A stretch of DNA of 64,000 nt from Tuctoria greenei (GCA_036927565.1 JAYESD010000001.1:72807751-72871750); one strand, 5' to 3'. Numbered from the stretch's first letter, positions 46,286-56,959 are shown. Numbers and translations are program-made. Notes: generated from the sequence alone by a model not told the origin.

Positions 46286-46519
46286 CAGCCAGAGCAATCG
46301 GCTCAGCCAGAGCAGCCGGCAGACTCTCCTGCTGCATCGTCGCTGGAGGAGGAGGAGGAGGACGACGACGACGACGACGACGATGACGACAACAATTATG
46401 ATGACGGTGATGACGACGGCGACCACCACCACCACGACGACGACGACGACGAGGAGGACTGCTTGTCATGGTTTGAGAAGTTGGGGGAGAGGGCGGAGGA
46501 GGCGAGGCCGGCAGAGTAG
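46283..46519 (+). pseudogene. acidic-tail gene family, copy 4 (C-terminal tail only)
   Basis: The frame encodes QPEQSAQPEQPADSPAAS, then ~45 residues almost entirely Glu, Asp and His, then CLSWFEKLGERAEEARPAE and TAG. The bases around the stop (GCAGAGTAGTTTTAGGAG) match those at the stops of copies 1-3. The core is missing because the third tandem unit abuts it. The Asp/His run follows from a GACGAC/CACCAC trinucleotide expansion. Confidence 0.55.
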
Positions 46520-46989
46520 TTTTAGGAGTTCTTGTACATATTTCTTTTGTAGTTATAGGAGTTCTTGTACATGTTTAGCTTCAATTTTGTTCTTGTACAT
46601 ATTTCTTGTGTTTTGTAATATATATGTATTCATTCGTGTCAATGAATACTAGTGTGTTAGAATTTCTGGATTTCAATCAAGTGAATGTGCTATAAGTTTA
46701 GTGATGTGTTAATCTGTCACAAGTGAACCGAGCAAATTGGAGAAAAACAAAGGATATTAGGGTTTGAAGCTCGTCTAGATTTGTAATTGCAAAGCTAAAG
46801 GAGACAAACAATGACTTTAAGCGCGTCTCGCATCACTTTGTGATCGATGGACATCCGTTCTGTCGCCCATCGTTGTCTCCTATTTGGGTTTCTTATGTAG
46901 TGTAATTGGTTGATCATGTTTGCAGTCCGTGCATGTTAAACATAGCTAGAATTAAAACACCTCGGTCATGTTTAACAACACTAACATGC

Positions 46990-47010
46990 ATGCATATATA
47001 TATATATACC
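46990..47010. repeat. AT dinucleotide run
   Basis: About nine TA/AT units (ATATATATATATATA) lie in noncoding DNA of E6. The surrounding 46520-47430 has no gene I can support. Confidence 0.7.
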
Positions 47011-47540
47011 TCAAACAGTACATGACGATCTTTCAACAAAAAGAGAAAACACACATATAACATCATGAAATATGATCGTGGATCAAGGTTGCACATGCAT
47101 GTTGAACATAGAACAGAAATAGTATTAGACAACAGACAGAGAAGAAAAGAACATATGGAACAGGTGTGAAGGATTAGTCCCACCACAGAAAGTTGAGGTC
47201 GATGCACCGACATTATAAGGCATGGCGCACAGTTGTAGTTAAAAATCTGAACGAAAGTAATGCGTGCAGGACTAGCCCCATGTTCGCTGCAAGGCATCCG
47301 CTGGCACGAACGGGCGGTCACGAAGTTGACTTAAGCATGTACGGACGGATTTTTTTATATAACGAAAAAATTGTTTTCCCCGCGTGTAAATTTACTCCTA
47401 ATGGGACGTGTCGAGCCGTTGGGACCGAGAGGATGCAAACCGCGGTTTCGAGGAAACCAGGACCACCGACCGGTTCATAATTAAGCGCGGTTTCCTCTAG
47501 CGTCCGATCATCTCGACACGCCCGCTTAGACGACGACCCG

Positions 47541-47548
47541 CTATAAAG
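47541..47548 (+). promoter_or_regulatory. TATA box of copy 3
   Basis: CTATAAAGGCTCACTGTCCT lies 127 bp upstream of the position homologous to the start codon of copy 2. It is identical in its core to the box of copy 2. Confidence 0.7.
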
Positions 47549-47667
47549 GCTCACTGTCCTCTTGCTTCTCCGCCGCACCACTCCTTAGATCCTAGCCTCT
47601 AAACTTCTCCCCCCACCACCGTCGACACCTCTCGCTCTTTCTCTGCACCTCCGTCGCCACACAATCA

Positions 47668-48414
47668 GGTAGCCCCGCGCCAAAGTGCTCTAGGCCATCG
47701 ACGTCCTCCAAACCTCCTTATCTATTTCCATCGCCGCCGGCAATGCCGGTGGAACTGATGGCAGCGCCCACATCTCCACCCGCGGCACCTGCACTTCCTC
47801 ATCTCGGTTGGGTTGAGCAGACTCTCAGACTCCTCAACGATAGCATCGATGAACTCGATTGGCACCTTAAGGTGGCCACCGATGCCAAGTCCGCCGCCAC
47901 TCATAGCACACTAGCGCTCAACGCAGTGGCGCAGAACGTCTTTTCCGACATAGATCGCTCGTGTCGCCGCCTGGGTCTTGGGACCATTCCCCTCCACACG
48001 AGCATGGACACCGCGGGCCACTACTGCTACGGGTTGATGACTGTGGCCGGTGGTCTCGACGCCGTCCACGAGACGATTGTGGAGATTTCTGGGGTAGAGG
48101 GCCTCCTGAAGATTAAGCACCACATCGCCGGGAAGCTTCGGACTGTGACGAAGGTTGAGGAGTATGAGGCGGCTTGGGCAGTGGCGGCAGCGGAGGAGGC
48201 GGAGCAGGAGGCGTCTCTTGAGGCGGAGGTGGATGCGGCTATTGAGGCGGCGGCAGCAGCGGAGGATGAGCAGGAGGAGGCGGCAGCGGCGGCGGAGGCG
48301 GAGGCGGCAGCAGCGGCGACAGCGGCGTCGGAGGAGGAGGAGGAGGAGGCACCAGCGGCGGAGGCAGAGGAGGCGGCAGTGGCGGAGGAGGAGGACGTGG
48401 TTTTCTCCCAGTAG
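47668..48414 (+). CDS. acidic-tail gene family, copy 3 (longest open copy, start codon lost)
   Basis: The frame is open from 47668, but the ATG present in copy 2 is here changed (ACAATCAGGT), so translation would have to start at the next Met, 47743 (MPVELMAAPTSPPAAP), giving 223 residues. Order: Pro/Ala-rich leader, helix LRLLNDSIDELDWHLKVATD, core RRLGLGTIPLHTSMDTAGHY, GLMTVAGGLDAVHETIVEISGVEG, KIKHHIAGKLRTVTK, then a ~95-residue tail that is almost only Glu and Ala, ending DVVFSQ. The acidic tail suggests binding to basic partners such as histones, but that is a guess. TATA box, 5'UTR and 3' flank are conserved with copy 2. It is the only copy without a stop or frameshift in the core. Confidence 0.65.
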   Translation, partial: GSPAPKCSRPSTSSKPPYLFPSPPAMPVELMAAPTSPPAAPALPHLGWVEQTLRLLNDSIDELDWHLKVATDAKSAATHSTLALNAVAQNVFSDIDRSCRRLGLGTIPLHTSMDTAGHYCYGLMTVAGGLDAVHETIVEISGVEGLLKIKHHIAGKLRTVTKVEEYEAAWAVAAAEEAEQEASLEAEVDAAIEAAAAAEDEQEEAAAAAEAEAAAAATAASEEEEEEAPAAEAEEAAVAEEEDVVFSQ

Positions 48415-50231
48415 AGTAGTATTAGGAGTAGGTTATCTATTTCATGATCTCTGAGTAGAGTAGTATTAGGTGTAGTTTATCTTGTTCTTGCTGTCTACTA
48501 CGTGTTTTCCTATTACTTGTTTATTAATGAAATATGTCTTTATGTTCATGAACAATGTGTTCTATATATGCAATATCGAAAAACTTCTTTTATCGAAAAC
48601 ATCTCCTATATGTTTGTAACTTGGGACCGTCTATATTTCTTGTGGCTGAATGAATGAAATCCGATAAACATTATACTTACAAGTAATAGAACTAACAACA
48701 GACATGATGCATAATTAACTTGATTAGGAAATAATGTCATCTAAATTGCTAACTAGTCCATCGCCTAATGCAACAGGTGCATGAAAAGTACATTATCCGT
48801 TGTAACTAATATCCGATGACAATGTTGATATATATATCGTATGTACCTGTGATACTCGTATCATAGGCGGCTTTGGATCGACGGCCCGAGGATTAGACAT
48901 CACAGGGGAAAATGTTTTTTTTGTAGTAGTAGTATATACTTTGTATATGTTTTCATTTCATTGCGACGAATGTTATATATAAAATGCTGATTGTTTACCT
49001 TTTACTAGACCATGGATTCGCCGTCCTCCTTTCGTGGACTTGGGTGTTCTGTATTTGCATGTCGTTTGCATTAGCACAATGATACATTTGGCGATTCATA
49101 TTTTTGTTCGTATTTTTTGGAACGTCCCACTACCACATGACTGCTTTTACATCTCCATGAAAACAAAGATGAACGGCAGGTAGTGGTCCCTCGAATAAAT
49201 TTTCGTTCTTCTTGGCGCGCACAATTGAGATTTTCACAATTGAAACTTCACTCTGTGCGCCCAAAATTCCAGTGCCGCCCATTTGTAGCTAGCCACGACA
49301 AATATAGATGTGCGTCTCCCTCTAATCCCGCAGTGGCTTCCGTTCCCAGCACACATGTTCTCCTCTTAGTGTTGTGTTCCAAACTTGCATTTCTAAGAAA
49401 TTCCCGTGTGAGTGGTGCTGGTGACTTTGGGTACAACGTCGAGCAACCAAGTTTGACAGGATCTACCAAACCTCTTCGTCGCTGACACCGCCCTGCGACA
49501 TCCCGAACTCCAGTTTTGTGCTACGTAAGTTCTATACGATTCATGCCGTCTTTTTATAGAGCTACTCCCTCCTTATCTCTTTAGTTGTCGTCCCAAGAGC
49601 TGCAGCCAGTTCATTCCTAGTTGTCATCCCATCTCCTTATATGCTCTTAAGTTTCATGAATGTCTAGATAAAATCTGATTAATGGTGCAATCGTGCAATC
49701 AACTATCCTCAATAGTTAGATCTGCATCCTACAGTTGATTCATCTTTTTATTTTACCCTAGCATCTGATTGAATTCTACTTGTTTCCATATAGAAAATAC
49801 ACTACACCTCTGCCCCAAAGTAAATGTCGCTCGACAGTTTATGGTAGTGTATTTCTAGTACATTTCCATGTCAGGAAAGATAACTATTAAAAACTGCATG
49901 TACTATGTAATTTCTTGATTTAGAAGTAAATGACGCCAGGGTTATCTTATAAACCACTCCCAATGTTGTACTCTCATTCCTGTGTTCCAAATTTTTATTC
50001 CTAAGATTTTCAGTTCCCACGGTTTATACAGATTTTTCTAGTTTTTCTTTCTCAGATTGTACGGTTTTTTTTCCCACTCCTTCATTTCTAATTCCTCCGT
50101 TCAAAACAAACATTTTCAGTTCATAGCAACCACACCGCCCGATCTAAAATACACATCCTCATGTAATCTGACGTTATCACTGTTACTTACTATATATACT
50201 CTTTACTTAAGGAACAAGACACCAAACCGTC
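48415..50231 (+). other. long noncoding stretch, possible 5' region of the TNPA-like gene
   Basis: The first 200 bp are the 3' flank of copy 3. Beyond that I see no protein-coding frame of note. A GC-richer piece at 49290-49530 ends in TTGTGCTAC followed by GTAAGT, a good splice donor. It could be a 5'UTR exon of the TNPA-like gene that starts at 50232. Confidence 0.35.
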
Positions 50232-50489
50232 ATGTCGTCTACAAGTAATCGTGATGGGCAACAAGCACCTGGTATAACTATAAATGTGTTTACTATCAAA
50301 ATACACATATTTATAACAAGCTAAATCCTTTGCATCGTATGCAGAGAATATTGCAGCACCTGATGCTCAGGAACCCCGAGATTCGTCATCCCATGCTGGT
50401 ACTACGAGTATAAATATGTACCGGGCTCTACTAAATATTTTAGCATTGCGATTGTAGTTTCCTAGTCCCAGTTAATAGTTAATAAGTAT

Positions 50490-51060
50490 ATGTGATGTCA
50501 TGATTTATTAATGCCTACACACGCATGATGGGCTCTCTCGCGGTCGGCCACTCCGGCACCAGCGACCACACCCTGCTGCTGCTCACTTGAGTGTCCTCCC
50601 CGACGCGTCTCCCTCCACCATCGCCACATCCCATCCTTCGCGTGTCATGATGACCCCGCCGCCCGCAAACCCCTGTCGCCGCCGGTCACTCCGCCACCGG
50701 CCGGCGGCCACACCCTGCTGGTGAGTATATGTGATGGCATGATTTAATGATGCCTACACGCGCACGCTGGGCTCTCTCGCCGCCGCCAATCTGGCACCGG
50801 CGACCACACCCTGCTGCTGCTCACTTCAGTGTCCTCAGAACCGCGTGTCCCTCGACCATCGCCATGTCCCATCCTTCGCGTTTCATGATGACCCCGCCGC
50901 CCGCAAACCCATGTTGCCGCCGGTCACTCCGGCACCGGCCGGCGCCCACGCCCTGCTGGTGGTCACTTCACTCTCCTCCCCGATGCGTCTCCCTCCATCT
51001 CCACGTCCCATCGTTCGTGTGCCATGATGACCCCGACGCCCGCAAACCCCTGGCCATTAC
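50490..51060 (+). repeat. GC-rich imperfect tandem repeat in a TNPA-gene intron
   Basis: The phrase ATTTAATGATGCCTACACGC occurs at ~50498 and ~50738. The phrase CACCCTGCTGCTGCTCACTT is followed by CATCCTTCGCGTGTCATGATG and ACCCCGCCGCCCGCAAACCCC. The set is present about three times with 150-240 bp spacing, with a shortened third copy. It contains no conserved frame. Confidence 0.75.
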
Positions 51061-51426
51061 AGCGTACCTACTCCTACATGATATGCCCCATATGACATGG
51101 CATACCTTGGAAAAAATAGTCCAATATCATTAACCCCTGTCCACTAAGAAATGTTAGTATCATATAGTTTAGAGATGCATGTACATGAGGGTTCATTACT
51201 GCTTATATGATCTCAATTCCGTTTTTTTACACTGCCAAATGCGTTGCTAATGTCTGGTAATTAACGCAAGATTATATTCATGTATCCGTTCTAGTAGCAC
51301 TTTAGGGCGAGATGCTAACATGCAGAGCAAAATATCAGTATGCAATCCACGTAAATGTAATTCCTAGATCCGCCACACTGTCCTCGTAGCCTCAAGGCTT
51401 GCTCTGGGGTGATATCAATGGACGCA

Positions 51427-51538
51427 GATCACCTGACTTATACGATTTTACTGCACGCGATGCAGTAAAGATCCAACAGAATCACACCGTTGGATCTTTA
51501 CTGTATCGCCTGTAGTAAAACGTAAGTCATGTGAGATC
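51427..51538. repeat. 112 bp near-perfect hairpin, MITE-like
   Basis: The left arm GATCACCTGACTTA...GCAGTAAAGATCCAAC pairs with the right arm GTTGGATCTTTACTG...TAAGTCATGTGAGATC, with ~50 bp arms around a 12-base loop. It lies in the same intron of the TNPA-like gene. No clear target duplication is visible. Confidence 0.8.
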
Positions 51539-53699
51539 ACCGGTGTGATCTGGACGACGATCCTCTGACTTAAATGTGGTCACTGCACTGCCAGACCGAA
51601 CCCTAGCTTTGTTAAACGTCGCAAGCTGCCCGCCTCATCTGTCTTGCATCCTCTACCTGCTAATACCGCTGACATCCATGACTCGCCCTGCCACCTATTC
51701 ACCTTGAGACGCGCTCCTTCTTATGTCAGTCAGACCGAACCGGCAGTACTGCAGAGGATGAGCACCCGGCGAACCCTCTCTTTCTCTAGCATCGCCAGCT
51801 ACTGTCTTGCTTGCTTCGCAGCTAGACTAAAAACCCCCTGTAGTACTAGGTGCTGTAGCGCCACTGACTACTGCCTGATGCCTGATTGTAGGGTATGAAC
51901 AGCAACAAAGAAGTCAACAAGTCAATGCATCGCCCAATATGGAGCAAAATGTTGTTGTGACGCGGTGTTCCCACGCTCGTATTTGCCGCACTCATCCTGA
52001 AGTTGGTAAAACATCAGACTTCTTCTTCTTTCACACTATTTGTACATGATACTAGCCCTTGTCAGTTGCTAATTTGCTTTAAATGTTTACCATTTAAATG
52101 ACACTAACAGAAGGAAAGAAGTTTGCAAGAGGGGTGGCTAAAGAACTTAAGGTTGCTAAATTGCGCTATCTAGCATCTGCAAATAGAACGAATGATCAGA
52201 ATTGGAAGCTACAAATTCATTGGTCCGATAGGTTGGGTGCTGCGGTTGGTCCTAATCAGCAGCACTTTGTCGATGATGTGGTTATTACAACAAAAAAAAA
52301 CGCACCCCTCGCTGGTGTAAGGAAGTGGGCAGAGGTTGGCGATACTTCGAGGAGCGATATAGTGAGAGACATTCTGGTTAGTGTTGTGACACCCCACATA
52401 AGTATTTTTTTTCTAGCGACCTCCATCTTGTACGTTTATAACAGTGTGATATACAATGTACAGAATGCCTGGGACCTGGAGGACACAGATGATACCAGAA
52501 GAAAAATATTGAAGATTGCTGGTGAGTGCTACAAGGGGTGGCGATAAACATTGCATGCCACCTATAAGAAGTATTTGATCGATGAGGAACGTATACAAAA
52601 CAAGCCTGTTGACGTAGCAGATTCCGATTGGTTGGGCCTTATGGACTATTTTGGGTCCGAGCGATTCAAGGTCAGCTAGCTTTCTAATACCTTCATATCC
52701 TACAAAAACTATTTGATAACACCCATTCGTGAAATTAATTCTTAAAATTGAAGTCAATAAGAAGAACCAATTCACGAAATCAAAGTACTCAAAAGACAAA
52801 ACACTTGCTTGGCTCGAAATCCTACGCCCAACTTAGTTACGAGAAGGTATGAAAACTAAATCATGCTTTTACTTTGCACTGCAATCATTCAATCAAATTT
52901 TACTTGTATTTGATGTAGCGAGACCCGAATACCAGAAAAGAACCCGATGACATAGAACTGTGGGAGGCAAGCCATGTGAAGAACGGTCAATGGGCAAACG
53001 AGTAGGCAGAAGCTGTACATGTGAGAAACACTTCAAACAGTCCCCATTTAAAGAAATATTCACAATGTACATGTGACTTTTCTTTTTGTATATAGACCCA
53101 GGCACGTGCCCAAATCAACGTCAAGGAAGCCGAGCTGGGAGTCCCGATCCCAGATGAGGAAAGAACAACATCTTCCAGCTTAGTTATATATCCGCAACCG
53201 ATTCTGGAGGATCACAGTTTCGGGGGCGTGGTTATATGGCTAAACCTAATGTTTCTGAAAGACTGCGTATCCAGATGTCTGACCAGCTCGGCCAGCAAGT
53301 TTGATCCTAGCAAAATAGAAATGAAGACCTCAACTCTTAGGTGCAAGAGTTGGAAGGAAGAAATGATAATATGACCTCACAGATGGATGACTTTGTCCAG
53401 GCAAATGAACAACTCAACCAGGAAGTCCGGGCTTTACATGATCAGATGGCAGCCAATTCTGCACGGCAAGAAAAGGACCTAGTAGATATGCGCAGAATGA
53501 TGGAGAGCTTGCAAAATCAACAACGGCTAGCAGCAACTCCACAAAAGCCTCCTGCTTGCACCAAGTCGAAGCTATATGTTCAAGAAACTATTCCTAGTAC
53601 TACAACACGTCGCGGTGCTATTTTAATGGGTGCAATGTTGCAAACTGAAAAAACTGTGAGTAACATCATCTCGCAATGACGCAAGGGTCCTTGAGCGTT

Positions 53700-55480
53700 G
53701 CATCAATTGCTGGATGTTTATTGTTAAGTCGACAGACGTATCATGTGCGAATAAATTGATTCTGTTGCCACTAATTTTCAAATCTGGTGCATTAGGATTC
53801 TAGTGCCGCTAATTATAAAACTTGGCATTACAGATTATTGCGACGAAAATAAGTTGTTGCAATAGGAACCTAACTATTGCAACAAATTATAAAATGTTGC
53901 ACTACAAACATTTGGCTATGACCAAAAAAGCGTTGCACTAGACTGCTATTGCCACCACCCAAAGAACGTCGCATTACGACCCTGTTGCAACAGATTTGAA
54001 TATGTTGCATTACGAACCTATTGCCACACATCAGAAATCGTTGCAATACAATACTGTTGCCATGGTTTTGAAATCGTTGCAATACCGTAGTATTTGCCAT
54101 GAACGTGAAATCGTTGCAATGCCGTATTACTTGCCACGGCTGTGAACTCTTTGCAATACCATATTATTCGCCACGAGTGTGAAATCGTCGCGATACCGTA
54201 CTATTCGCCACGGAAGTGAAATTGTTGCAACATCATAGTATTCGCCAGGAATGTGAGAACGTCACGATACGATATTATTCGCCACGAGTGTGAAATCGTC
54301 GCGATACCGTACTATTCGCCGCGGATGTGAAAATGTCGAGATACCCTATTATTCTCCACGAGTGTGAAATTGTTGCGATACCGTACTATTTGCCACGGAT
54401 GTGAAATCGTTGCAACACCATACTATTTGCCATGAATGTAAAAACGTTGCCATACCATACTATTGGCCACGGATGTGAAATCGTTGCAACACCGTACTAT
54501 TCGCTGCGAATGTGAAACCGTCGCGATACCATACTATTCGCCACGAGTATGAAATCGTCGTGATACCGTACTATTCGCCACGAGTATGAAATCGTCGTGA
54601 TACCGTACTTATCGCCACAGATGTGAAATCGTCGCAAACAACGTACTATTCGTTGCAATACGTTAAATCGTCACAATACGTTAAACCGTTGCAATACCAT
54701 ACTATTTGCCACGAACGTGGAGTCGTTGCAATACCATACTTTTTGCCACGAATGTGGCATCATTGCAACACCGTTATTTTTGTTGCAATACGTTAAATCG
54801 TCGCAATACGTACCATACTATTTGCCATGAACATGTAGTCGTTGCAATACCATACTTTTTGCCATGAACGTGGCATCGTTGCAACACCGTTATTTTTGTT
54901 GCAATACGTTAAATCGTTGCAATACGGTAAACCGTTGCAATACCATACTATTTGCCATGAATGTGGAGTCGTTGCAATACCATACTTTTTGCCACGAACG
55001 TGGCATTGTTGCAACACCGTTATTTTTGTTGCAATATGTTAAATCGTCGCAATACGTTAAACCATTGCAATACCGTACTATTTGCCACGAACGTGGAGTC
55101 GTCGCAATACCATACTTTTTGCCACAAATGTGACATCGTTGCAACACTGATATTTTTGTCGCAATACGTTAAATCGTCGCAATATGTTAAACTGTTGCAA
55201 TACCATACTATTTGCCACGAACGTGGAGTCGTTGCAATACCATACTTTTTGCCACGAATGTGACAACGTTGCAACACCGATATTTTTGTCGCAATACGTT
55301 AAATCGTCGCAATAGGTTAAACCGTTGCAATACCATACTATTTGCAACGAATGTGGAGTCGTCGCAATAACCTATTACCACGGCTGTTATCGCCACAAGT
55401 CAGAAAAACTATCACGACGTTCTATTTTGTTGTGACAACAACCTATCGCGATGAATTTCAACCTATTGCAACAATTTTTT
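53700..55480 (+). repeat. right subterminal tandem repeats of E6 (~60 bp units, then a 130 bp higher-order unit)
   Basis: The theme GTTGCAATACCATACTATTTGCCACGAACGTG recurs throughout. From 53990 to 54700 the spacing is roughly 60 bp. From 54816 on, the phrase ACTATTTGCC occurs at about 54816, 54946, 55076, 55206 and 55336, an exact 130 bp period. Open frames here on both strands are by-products of the repeat. Confidence 0.88.
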
Positions 55481-55483
55481 TCG

Positions 55484-55510
55484 TCGCAATAAACCAAAAT
55501 CCTGGTAGTG
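55484..55510 (-). repeat. right terminal inverted repeat of E6
   Basis: On the minus strand it reads CACTACCAGGATTTTGGTTT followed by ATTGCGA, the CACTA terminus in inverse orientation. Confidence 0.88.
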
Positions 55511-55513
55511 TTA
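55511..55513. repeat. right target-site duplication of E6
   Basis: TTA directly follows the terminus CCTGGTAGTG. The E5 gag sequence resumes right after it. Confidence 0.85.
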
Positions 55514-56371
55514 GGGCAATCTGTATGAAAGTGTCGTGTCTTACCACTTTCAAAGCATCGTTGAGGTTCGGAGCTTCCTCTCCTTCTAGTTCTCACATTT
55601 TGCAATGCTTTTGAGAACCGAGAAGAGATGAGTGCTAGCTCCTCTTCTGGAAATTCTTCATTCTGTCCAGGGTTAGTGAAGACAGCAAAGCAAGTGTATT
55701 GCTAGATGAAGATTGGTCGGAGCTAGGCATATCACGTTGAGAAACAAATACAAGAGACTTATTTGGGTTTTTACGTGAGATTATGTCAATTTCATGAGTT
55801 TCAATTTAGAATATAGCATATCTAATGTAAGTGTAATCATGACAGTAGATTCACGAATAGCTGTGACTTTCATGTCCCAAATTGACATATCTAAGGCACT
55901 TAACAATTGCCTAGCATTTTCAGCATCTGAAAAGTTAACATTGACACTACACAAGTTGCTGAGAATTTTATTAAAGCGAGCAAAAATGTCATCAATGGAC
56001 TCACTGGGTTGCATCTCGAAGCACATGTATTCCTTCTTTGGCATATCCTGCTTTACCTCCTTGATCGTGTTGGATCCTTCGTGGTAGTCACAAAGTGCTC
56101 TCTACACATCGTACGCCGATCGGAGGTGTGCAACACGGTCAAAGTCACACTGAGTTAGTCCTTGGATTATCAAGTTGCGGGCTTTGTTGTTGTTGTCGAC
56201 ATCTCTTAAGATTGTAGCCGTGACTTGATCGTTCGGTGGCAAATCGTAAGGCTTGTACACTTTTTCCCATATTGCGAAGCCTTGCGCCTGGATAAAAGAT
56301 TCCATCCGTCCCTTCCAAACCTGACAATCAACACCAACAAACACACAAGGTTTTGCCGAGTATTTCTCCAT
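55514..56371 (-). pseudogene. gag: N-terminal gag of E5, separated by E6
   Basis: The minus-strand frame starts MEKYSAKPCVFVGVDCQVW at 56371 and holds the UBN2 gag domain: VYKPYDLPPNDQVTATILRD, LIIQGLTQCDFDRVAHLRSAYDV, then after a stop KEYMCFEMQPSESIDDIFARFNKILSNL. The first zinc knuckle (CFESGKTRHFHTDC, second Cys changed to Ser) is cut directly after Asp-Cys-Pro by the CACTA element E6 at 55510. Confidence 0.85.
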
Positions 56372-56420
56372 GAGGATTAGTCAAAAGCACGTGCAAATGA
56401 AAATTATTAGAGCACCGTGG

Positions 56421-56433
56421 CTCTATTACCAAT
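56421..56433 (-). other. primer-binding site of E5
   Basis: On the minus strand TTGGTAATAGAGC lies next to the LTR end GATCCTACA, one base from the initiator-Met complement TTGGTATCAGAGC. Confidence 0.8.
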
Positions 56434-56434
56434 T

Positions 56435-56864
56435 GTAGGATCGAAGAGCACGTGTAAAGCTACTAGAGTGGGTGAATGGTAGATTAAAACTATTTAGCAG
56501 AAGCAACCAAACACCCCTCGGCAGAAAACTGATCTGTTGAAGAAACCGTGTGTCTGACTAATCTAAATGTGTTTAACTGTGACAAAACTAGTATATATTT
56601 TAGAGAATCAAGTCACAAAGACGTCACAACAAGAATCACGAAAATTCGTCAAGAGAAACTCAAGTTAAGATAGAAAGATCAAACAAAGATCAATCTGTCC
56701 TACTCGAGAAAAAACGGTTCTCGAACACTGCAATGAAACTCGTGTAGATCAGAAACCACAAATCCAATGACCATGAAATTTTCACAGATCATAGAAAATC
56801 AAGTTGTGAAGACAAACCAAAAGAAATCATGTCAATCAGATCTGTAAAACTCGAGTTATGATAA
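56435..56864 (-). repeat. E5 5' LTR, truncated by E7
   Basis: The first 430 bp (plus view) align with 33066-33496 up to ACTCGAGTTATGATAA. The sequence then switches abruptly to the start of E7, TGTACGACC. The missing ~1.3 kb should lie beyond the window. Confidence 0.85.
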
Positions 56865-56959
56865 TGTACGACCTATGTGTGCTGAATACATTGGCTTGTA
56901 GTGAATACACTTGGCTTTGATGATAAAAGTTTCGAATATCACCAAAACACCTTTTTATC

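Larger units (their letters stand above)
50232..53679 (+). pseudogene. TNPA-like (plant transposase Ptta/En/Spm) gene of E6, multi-exon, with stops
   Basis: Exons can be read with matching phases: 50232-50271 (MSSTSNRDGQQAP), 50345-50398, ~51893-52006 (QQQRSQQVNAS), 52110-52377 (EGKKFARGVAKELKVAKL, WSDRLGAAVGPN, SDIVRDIL), ~52464-52671 (AWDLEDTDDTRRKILKIAG, a TAA after KGWR, YKKYL), ~52753-52845 (GSKSYAQLSYEK), ~52920-53022 (PDDIELWEASHVKNGQW, then a TAG), and 53098-53679. The last exon has one frameshift, stops near 53305-53340, and a Gln-rich coiled-coil end. Motifs are those of the Transposase_24 family, the DNA-binding protein of CACTA elements that recognises subterminal repeats. It is inactive as read. 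Confidence 0.78.
40457..55510 (+). mobile_element. E6: 15 kb CACTA transposon carrying a TNPA-like gene and several extra genes, no TNP2 seen
   Basis: The ends are CACTACAAGGATTTCG and, reverse-complemented, CACTACCAGGATTTTG. The element is flanked by the 3-bp duplication TTA that CACTA transposases make. Tandem subterminal repeats lie at both ends. Inside are one TNPA-like multi-exon pseudogene, four copies of an unknown acidic-tail gene family, an F-box fragment, an antisense fragment of another grass family and a 796 bp tandem duplication. I find no TNP2 transposase, so it would need one in trans. Stretches 46520-47430 and 48420-50230 are mostly AT-rich and noncoding. Confidence 0.93.
33066..56864 (-). 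mobile_element. E5: SIRE/Maximus-like Ty1/copia element, inserted in E3 and interrupted by E6 and E7
   Basis: On the minus strand the order is 5' LTR (56435-56864, truncated by E7), primer-binding site, gag (56371 down to 55514, then 40453 down to ~39080), protease, integrase, RT, RNase H, polypurine tract and 3' LTR (33066-34798). Integrase before RT is diagnostic of copia. The left flank is TGATG within the LTR of E3; the right duplication should lie beyond the window. LTRs differ by about 12% over the first 190 bp by eye. All domains carry stops or frameshifts. Confidence 0.9.

Noticed and set aside
46233..46469. Arg/Pro-rich minus-strand frames opposite the acidic tail of copy 4
   Set aside because: They are the antisense of GAC/CAC trinucleotide runs. 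The plus strand has the shared stop context of the gene family.
49560..49660. Possible Stowaway end (CTACTCCCTCCTTATCTC)
   Set aside because: Only one degraded terminus is visible and no matching inverted end with TA was found nearby.
54793..55347. Several overlapping Cys/Asn/Tyr-rich frames on both strands that look like a repeat protein
   Set aside because: They are translations of the 130 bp CACTA subterminal repeat, in which unit length is not a constraint on any one frame.
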